Assembly (NCBI GenBank): GCA_020252865.1
Contig: JADCCH010000382.1
Span: 1-18,623 of the forward strand
DNA: 18,623 nt
Source of the DNA: Methylobacterium sp.
GTDB taxonomy: Bacteria; Pseudomonadota; Alphaproteobacteria; Rhizobiales; Beijerinckiaceae
Direction: 5' to 3'
Below the pieces are notes generated by a model, which saw only the letters and a list, made by a program, of their open reading frames with translations, was not told the DNA's origin and ran no database searches. The number at the start of each line of letters is the position of its first letter. The first letter of the stretch is position 1. Both the position numbers and the translations under genes were made by a program. This document shows positions 14,689 through 18,623 of this stretch, in pieces.

Positions 14689-16374
14689 ATGCGGCCGGGC
14701 ATACGCCTTCGCCTCAAGCGGGCTTGGCTGAAGCTGCGCCTTGCCCTGGCGACCAGCCCCCTTTTCCGCGGCTTCTACCGCGCCCGCCGTTTCGCCCTCC
14801 TCGCCCCGCATATCCATCTCGCCGATCCCTCGATCGCCGCGGATATCGCCGCGGGACAGGTTGTGCTGGGTGGTCGCAGCCTGCTCTGCGGCGATCGTTC
14901 GCCTTTTCATGTGGCACCGCCCTCCGAAGGTTTTGTCCGGGCGCTCTACGGCTTCGGCTGGCTGGCTCATTGCGATGCAAGCCCCCTGCCGGAAGTGCGC
15001 GCCCATGCGCGCAAGCTGGTGCGGGATTTCCTGAAATTGTCTGAGAACAGGCGCTCGCCCTTCACCGATCACCCCGCAGTGGTGGCCCGGCGGGTGATCG
15101 CCTGGGTGACCCATTCCGGCCTGCTCGCCGAGGGGGAGGATCGCGCCGGCTATGAGCGCCTGCTCGACCAGCTCGCGCGGGATGGAGCCATACTCGCCGT
15201 CTATGCGCGCCGGTCCGATCTGGGCGTCGGGCGCCTTCAGGCTGCGGTCGGGCTCGCGTTTCATGCGCTGGCTCTCGATCGTGTGCGGAAGGCCATTCCG
15301 AGCGCCGAACAGACCCTCGATCTCGCACTGGCTGCGCTCGTGGCCCCGGATGGCGCGACCCATGACCGGGATTGTGGCACCGTCGCGTTGATCGCGGCGG
15401 ACCTCGTGGCGATGCTTGCGCTTTACCGCGCGAGGCAGATCGCGCCCCCGCCGGCCATTACCTCCACCTTGTCGGACATGATCGCCTTCCTGCGCCTTCT
15501 CCAGCATCCCGATGGCGGGCTGACGCTGATGAATGGCGGCGGACGCATTCCGCGCGATCTTGCCGGAGAAATCATCCGTTCCCGGCGCGGCACGGCGAGC
15601 CTGCTGACATCCGCCGTGGAAACCGGCTTCGAGCGGCTCGAAAATGCCCATGCCGTGCTGATTGCCGATGCCGGAAACCCGCCGCGCCGCTCCTGCGCGG
15701 GGCGCGCCGGTGCCAGCGCTCTCGCCTTCGAATTCTCCAGCCGGGGCGACCGGATCATCACCTCCTGCGGGATGCCAACGGGAGCCGATGCAGGCATTGC
15801 CCGGGCCTATCGCTCGGCGGCTGCCCATTCCTCGGTTCTGATCGACGGGGATGGTCTTGGCACGCTCCATGATGTGGCGACGGTGACTGGCGAGACCGAA
15901 ACCCGCCTGAAGCCGCTCTCCGGCGCCGTCGCGCCCTTGCGGGCCCGGAGCGAGACCGGCGAGACGCTGACGCTCGGCCATCGCGGCTTCATCGATACGC
16001 ATGGCTATGCCCTCGAACGGCAACTCACATTGATTGATGCCTTTGCCGGTCTGATCGGGCGTGACCGGTTCGACGACCTCACGGGCGAGGCGCCGCACCG
16101 GGTGGTGACGCTCGCCTTCCATCTCAATCCGCGGCTTCTTCCGGTTCGGCTCGGCCGGGCCGATGCCATCATCCTGCGCCTGCCCGAGGGCAAGCCGGGC
16201 TCCGACCAGTTCCTGTTCGAGGCACCGGGCTACCAGATTCTCATCGAGGAAAGCCGTGTGTTCGAGGCGGGCTCGCCCAACAGCCGCTCCCATTGTCTGC
16301 TCATCGAGGCCGAGATTGCCGGTTCCACGGAAATCGGCTGGCGCATTCTCCCCTACATGCCGGAATTCACCTGA
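14689..16374 (+). CDS. Heparinase II/III family protein
   Basis: The protein has 561 residues from the ATG at 14689. An open frame reaches back to 14533 inside rsmB, and a TTG at 14671 is another possible start, so the N-terminus is uncertain. There is no signal peptide; the start is a basic amphipathic stretch (RPGIRLRLKRAWLKLRLAL). The N-terminal half is alpha-helical toroid-like (FVRALYGFGWLAH, VVARRVIAWVTHSGLL, RLLDQLARDGAIL). The C-terminal half is the heparinase II/III beta-sandwich, including FEFSSRGDRIITSCG and ARAYRSAAAHSSVLIDG (371-387) with His380, the family's central motif. Characterised relatives are polysaccharide lyases, but this cytoplasmic-looking form next to rsmB and purH has no known substrate. 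It lies 70 bp after rsmB on the same strand. Confidence 0.9.
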   Translation: MRPGIRLRLKRAWLKLRLALATSPLFRGFYRARRFALLAPHIHLADPSIAADIAAGQVVLGGRSLLCGDRSPFHVAPPSEGFVRALYGFGWLAHCDASPLPEVRAHARKLVRDFLKLSENRRSPFTDHPAVVARRVIAWVTHSGLLAEGEDRAGYERLLDQLARDGAILAVYARRSDLGVGRLQAAVGLAFHALALDRVRKAIPSAEQTLDLALAALVAPDGATHDRDCGTVALIAADLVAMLALYRARQIAPPPAITSTLSDMIAFLRLLQHPDGGLTLMNGGGRIPRDLAGEIIRSRRGTASLLTSAVETGFERLENAHAVLIADAGNPPRRSCAGRAGASALAFEFSSRGDRIITSCGMPTGADAGIARAYRSAAAHSSVLIDGDGLGTLHDVATVTGETETRLKPLSGAVAPLRARSETGETLTLGHRGFIDTHGYALERQLTLIDAFAGLIGRDRFDDLTGEAPHRVVTLAFHLNPRLLPVRLGRADAIILRLPEGKPGSDQFLFEAPGYQILIEESRVFEAGSPNSRSHCLLIEAEIAGSTEIGWRILPYMPEFT

Positions 16375-16406
16375 TCGGCAACCGGCGCATGGCAGTCTCG
16401 CCGAAC

Positions 16407-16454
16407 GGAAGATGGCGCGGGGGGAAACCCTATGCTAAGCGCCCGCCATCTTCC
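16407..16454 (+). promoter_or_regulatory. Long inverted repeat in the purH leader
   Basis: Perfect 11-bp arms GGAAGATGGCG (16407-16417) and CGCCATCTTCC (16444-16454) enclose a 26-nt interior with GGGGGGAAACCC and TATGCT. It sits in the 100-bp gap between the heparinase-family gene and purH, ending 20 bp before the purH ATG. No T-tract follows, so it is not a standard terminator. TATGCT (16431-16436) could be a -10 element within the dyad, in which case the arms would be an operator; otherwise it is a leader hairpin controlling purH. Confidence 0.5.
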
Positions 16455-16474
16455 CCGATTGCCGGATATGCCTC

Positions 16475-18064
16475 ATGCCGACGAAAACCCGCCCCATCCA
16501 GCACGCCCTGCTCTCCGTTTCCGACAAGACGGGCCTCCTGCCTTTCGCGCAGAAGCTCGCGGCGCGCGGCATCGCGCTGGTCTCCACGGGTGGCACGCGC
16601 GCGGCGCTCGCGGCGGCGGACTTGCCTGTCATGGACATCTCCGAGCTTACGGGCTTCCCCGAGATGATGGATGGCCGCGTGAAGACCCTGCACCCCAAGG
16701 TTCATGGCGGCCTGCTCGCCATGCGCGGCAACCCGGAGCACGAGGCCTCGCTGCTGGCCCACGCGATCCAGCCGATCGACCTCGTGGTGGTGAACCTCTA
16801 CCCTTTCCGCGAGACGGTTGCGCGCGGCGCGGATTACGACACAACGATCGAGAACATCGATATCGGCGGCCCGGCGATGATCCGCTCCGGCGCGAAGAAC
16901 CATGACGCGGTATGCGTGGTGGTCGATCCGCGCGATTACGATGCGCTGCTCGCCGAACTCGATGCGTATGGAGGCGAGACGCGCTTCATTTTCCGCAAGG
17001 CGCTGGCGGCAAAGGCCTATGGGCATACCGCCGCCTATGATCGCGCCGTTTCGACCTGGTTCGCCGGCGTGACGGCGGACGGGCCGCAGCTTGCGCCCGA
17101 GAACCCCGAGGGAATTGAACTCCGCTACGGAGAAAACCCGCATCAGAGTGCGAGGCTCGTGCTCGACCCCGCAAGTCCCCGCATTGGGGTCGCGGGTGCG
17201 CGGCAGGTGCAGGGAAAGGCGCTCTCCTACAACAACCTCAACGATGCCGATGCAGCCTTCGAATGCGTGGCGGAATTCGACGCCAAGCGCATGGCCGCCA
17301 TCGCCATCATCAAGCACGCCAACCCCTGCGGCGTGGCGGAGGCAGGAAGCCTCGTCGATGCCTATCGCGCGGCGCTCGCCTGCGATCCGGTCTCGGCCTT
17401 CGGCGGCATCGTTGCGGCGAACCGCATCCTTGATGCCGAGGCCGCAAAGGCCATCACGGAGATTTTCACCGAGGTGATCATCGCGCCCGACGCGACCGGG
17501 GAAGCCATTGCGCTGATCGGCGCGAAGAAGAACCTGCGCCTGCTGCTCACGGGCGGCCTGCCCGATCCGCGCGCGGCGGGCTTCGTCTCGCGCACGATCG
17601 CGGGCGGTTCGCTCGTGCAATCGCGCGACAATGCGGTGGTCGATGACATGGCGCTGAAGGTGGTGACAAATCGCGCGCCCACCGAGGCCGAAATGGCCGA
17701 TCTCCGCTTCGCCTATCGCGTGGTGAAGCACGTGAAATCGAACGCGATCGTCTATGCAAGGAACGGCGCGACCGTCGGCATTGGCGCGGGCCAGATGAGC
17801 CGCGTCGATTCCGCCCGCATCGCCGCGTGGAAGGCCGGCGAGGCGGCGAGGGCGCTGGGTTCGGAAAGGCCGCTGACGGTCGGCTCGGTCGCGGCGTCGG
17901 ATGCCTTCTTCCCCTTCGCGGATGGTCTCGAGGCGCTGGTGGCAGCGGGCGTGACGGCGGTGATCCAGCCCGGCGGCTCGATGCGTGATCCGGAGGTGAT
18001 CGAGGCCGCGAACAAGGCGGGCCTCGCCATGGTCTTCACGGGCACGCGCCATTTCCGGCACTGA
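16475..18064 (+). CDS. purH: Bifunctional AICAR formyltransferase / IMP cyclohydrolase
   Basis: The protein has 529 residues, the standard PurH length. It catalyses the last two steps of IMP synthesis in the cytosol. The N-terminal MGS-like cyclohydrolase domain (about 1-200) shows [15 protein letters not shown] (11-25), [10 protein letters not shown] (36-45) and [17 protein letters not shown], followed by VVNLYPF and [17 protein letters not shown]. The C-terminal formyltransferase domain has [11 protein letters not shown], the catalytic pair Lys280-His281 in [58 protein letters not shown] and the end [13 protein letters not shown]...TGTRHFRH. The start [18 protein letters not shown] is right for the family, although the ribosome site is weak. 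A long dyad precedes it; no ZTP riboswitch core was recognised. Confidence 0.98.
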   Translation: MPTKTRPIQHALLSVSDKTGLLPFAQKLAARGIALVSTGGTRAALAAADLPVMDISELTGFPEMMDGRVKTLHPKVHGGLLAMRGNPEHEASLLAHAIQPIDLVVVNLYPFRETVARGADYDTTIENIDIGGPAMIRSGAKNHDAVCVVVDPRDYDALLAELDAYGGETRFIFRKALAAKAYGHTAAYDRAVSTWFAGVTADGPQLAPENPEGIELRYGENPHQSARLVLDPASPRIGVAGARQVQGKALSYNNLNDADAAFECVAEFDAKRMAAIAIIKHANPCGVAEAGSLVDAYRAALACDPVSAFGGIVAANRILDAEAAKAITEIFTEVIIAPDATGEAIALIGAKKNLRLLLTGGLPDPRAAGFVSRTIAGGSLVQSRDNAVVDDMALKVVTNRAPTEAEMADLRFAYRVVKHVKSNAIVYARNGATVGIGAGQMSRVDSARIAAWKAGEAARALGSERPLTVGSVAASDAFFPFADGLEALVAAGVTAVIQPGGSMRDPEVIEAANKAGLAMVFTGTRHFRH

Positions 18065-18083
18065 GCTTCCGCAAAGACATGAA

Positions 18084-18107
18084 AAAGGCCGGGGTTACCC
18101 GACCTTT
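18084..18107 (-). terminator. Hairpin terminator between purH and the gdh end
   Basis: AAAGGCCGGG (18084-18093), loop GTTA, CCCGACCTTT (18098-18107). One position is a C-A mismatch on the plus-strand RNA but a G-U pair on the minus-strand RNA, where CCTTTTTC follows. It therefore suits the minus-strand gene best and may act weakly for purH as well. Confidence 0.82.
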
Positions 18108-18127
18108 CCTGCGCGTTGTGGTGACGC

Positions 18128-18623
18128 TCAACTCCGCGCGAGATCGCCCAGCAGTCCCCCGAGCACGGTGAGCTTTGCCTGGTTGAGCTGGCCTGCGCGC
18201 AAATCACGGATGGTGCGCCTGGCGCTCTCCACGGCCGCGCCCTTCTCAGCCACCCATGCCGCGATGCTGCCCTTGCTGTCCTTCAGAACCTCCACCGCGA
18301 TGCGGCGCAGGGCCTCCTCAGTGGCGGCGGCCGCGCGGTCGATGGCGAGGCGCTCGAAGGGGTCGGTCGCGCGCAGGCTTGCGGCATCGTCCTTGAGGCC
18401 CGCGAGATCGAATTCGTCGCCGAGGTCGAAGAGCGTGCGCACGGCATCCGTGACGCTGGCCTTTGTACGCTCGGCCACCAGCGCGCCGTCAAGCGCCATG
18501 CCAAGGGCGGGAATATCCACGATCCGCTCCGCGAGCGTCACAGGCACGCGATCGGCCTTCCAAGCCTCCAGCCGCTCCTGCCGGATGGCGAGGGCCTCCG
18601 GCGCGAAGAGGGTTTTCGCATTC
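18128..18623 (-). CDS. NAD-specific glutamate dehydrogenase (large type), C-terminal end only
   Basis: The frame is open at the right window edge and ends in TGA at 18130-18128, giving about 165 residues of the C-terminus. Sequence such as [59 protein letters not shown] and [20 protein letters not shown] is all-helical. It resembles the final domain of the about 1,600-residue Bac_GDH family (GdhB/GDH-180 type) of alphaproteobacteria, including the pattern D-F/W-ERLA and the ending [19 protein letters not shown]. That enzyme deaminates glutamate to 2-oxoglutarate with NAD. The catalytic domain is outside the window, so the assignment rests on the helical tail alone. A GTG at 18547 could be mistaken for a start, but the frame continues upstream with the same character. 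Confidence 0.72.
   Translation of the reverse strand, partial: NAKTLFAPEALAIRQERLEAWKADRVPVTLAERIVDIPALGMALDGALVAERTKASVTDAVRTLFDLGDEFDLAGLKDDAASLRATDPFERLAIDRAAAATEEALRRIAVEVLKDSKGSIAAWVAEKGAAVESARRTIRDLRAGQLNQAKLTVLGGLLGDLARS

Noticed and set aside
16375..16474. ZTP (pfl) riboswitch upstream of purH
   Set aside because: This class is known before purH in some alphaproteobacteria, but I could not find its conserved core (such as CCGCCTGGGCA) here.
16430..18061. 543-codon open frame on the minus strand opposite purH
   Set aside because: It is an exact antisense shadow of purH; the composition is His/Arg/Gly-rich and no family motif is visible.
1..18623. CRISPR array, IS element, prophage, tRNA or defence island
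   Set aside because: No regular spaced repeats, transposase or integrase motifs, or tRNA-like cloverleaf were seen; the EVE protein alone, in a tsaD-gpsA operon, is not enough to call a defence system.

Overview
The window is GC-rich, densely packed chromosomal DNA. Gene content and gene order point to an alphaproteobacterium, most likely of the Hyphomicrobiales (Rhizobiales). The indicators are a hemC-hemD-mitofilin-hemY gene string divergent from tsaD-gpsA, a C-terminal fragment resembling the large NAD-glutamate dehydrogenase, an SDHAF4-type (DUF1674) protein beside an RsmB-heparinase-purH string, and two kinds of dispersed intergenic repeat typical of this order. No IS element, phage, CRISPR array, tRNA or rRNA was seen; this is mainly core genome.

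Layout. (a) 1-3510, minus strand: a tight operon hemC > hemD > mitofilin (Mic60)-like membrane protein > hemY (cut by the left edge). It covers two late-tetrapyrrole enzymes and two membrane proteins. (b) 3653-6185, plus strand: tsaD (tRNA t6A), gpsA (glycerol-3-phosphate dehydrogenase) and an EVE-domain protein. It converges on (c) a secreted outer-membrane beta-barrel gene on the minus strand (6256-6954), with a shared hairpin between them. (d) 7260-9206, plus: acs, acetyl-CoA synthetase, with a strong terminator. (e) 9510-10922, minus: hemN, anaerobic coproporphyrinogen III dehydrogenase, whose stop codon lies inside a dispersed repeat. (f) 11129-11650, plus: a small Tat-type exported L,D-transpeptidase, followed by an 18-bp tandem duplication and an 86-bp palindromic repeat. 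(g) 11804-12483, minus: a two-gene operon of an SDHAF4-like succinate dehydrogenase assembly factor and an uncharacterised 150-aa protein with a Cys/His/Asp pattern suggestive of a papain-like fold. (h) 12568-18064, plus: an RluA-type pseudouridine synthase overlapping an RsmB-type rRNA methyltransferase, then a heparinase II/III family protein and purH. (i) 18128-18623, minus: the C-terminal end of a probable NAD-glutamate dehydrogenase, convergent on purH across a hairpin terminator.

Functional picture: heme synthesis (hemC, hemD, hemY, hemN), membrane architecture (Mic60-like), respiratory complex II assembly (SDHAF4-like) and central carbon, purine and nitrogen metabolism (acs, purH, gdh), mixed with translation-related RNA modification (tsaD, RluA, RsmB). 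The least explained items are the 150-aa Cys/His/Asp protein, the role of the Mic60 homologue inside the heme operon, and the long inverted repeat in the purH leader. No complete new system is evident.
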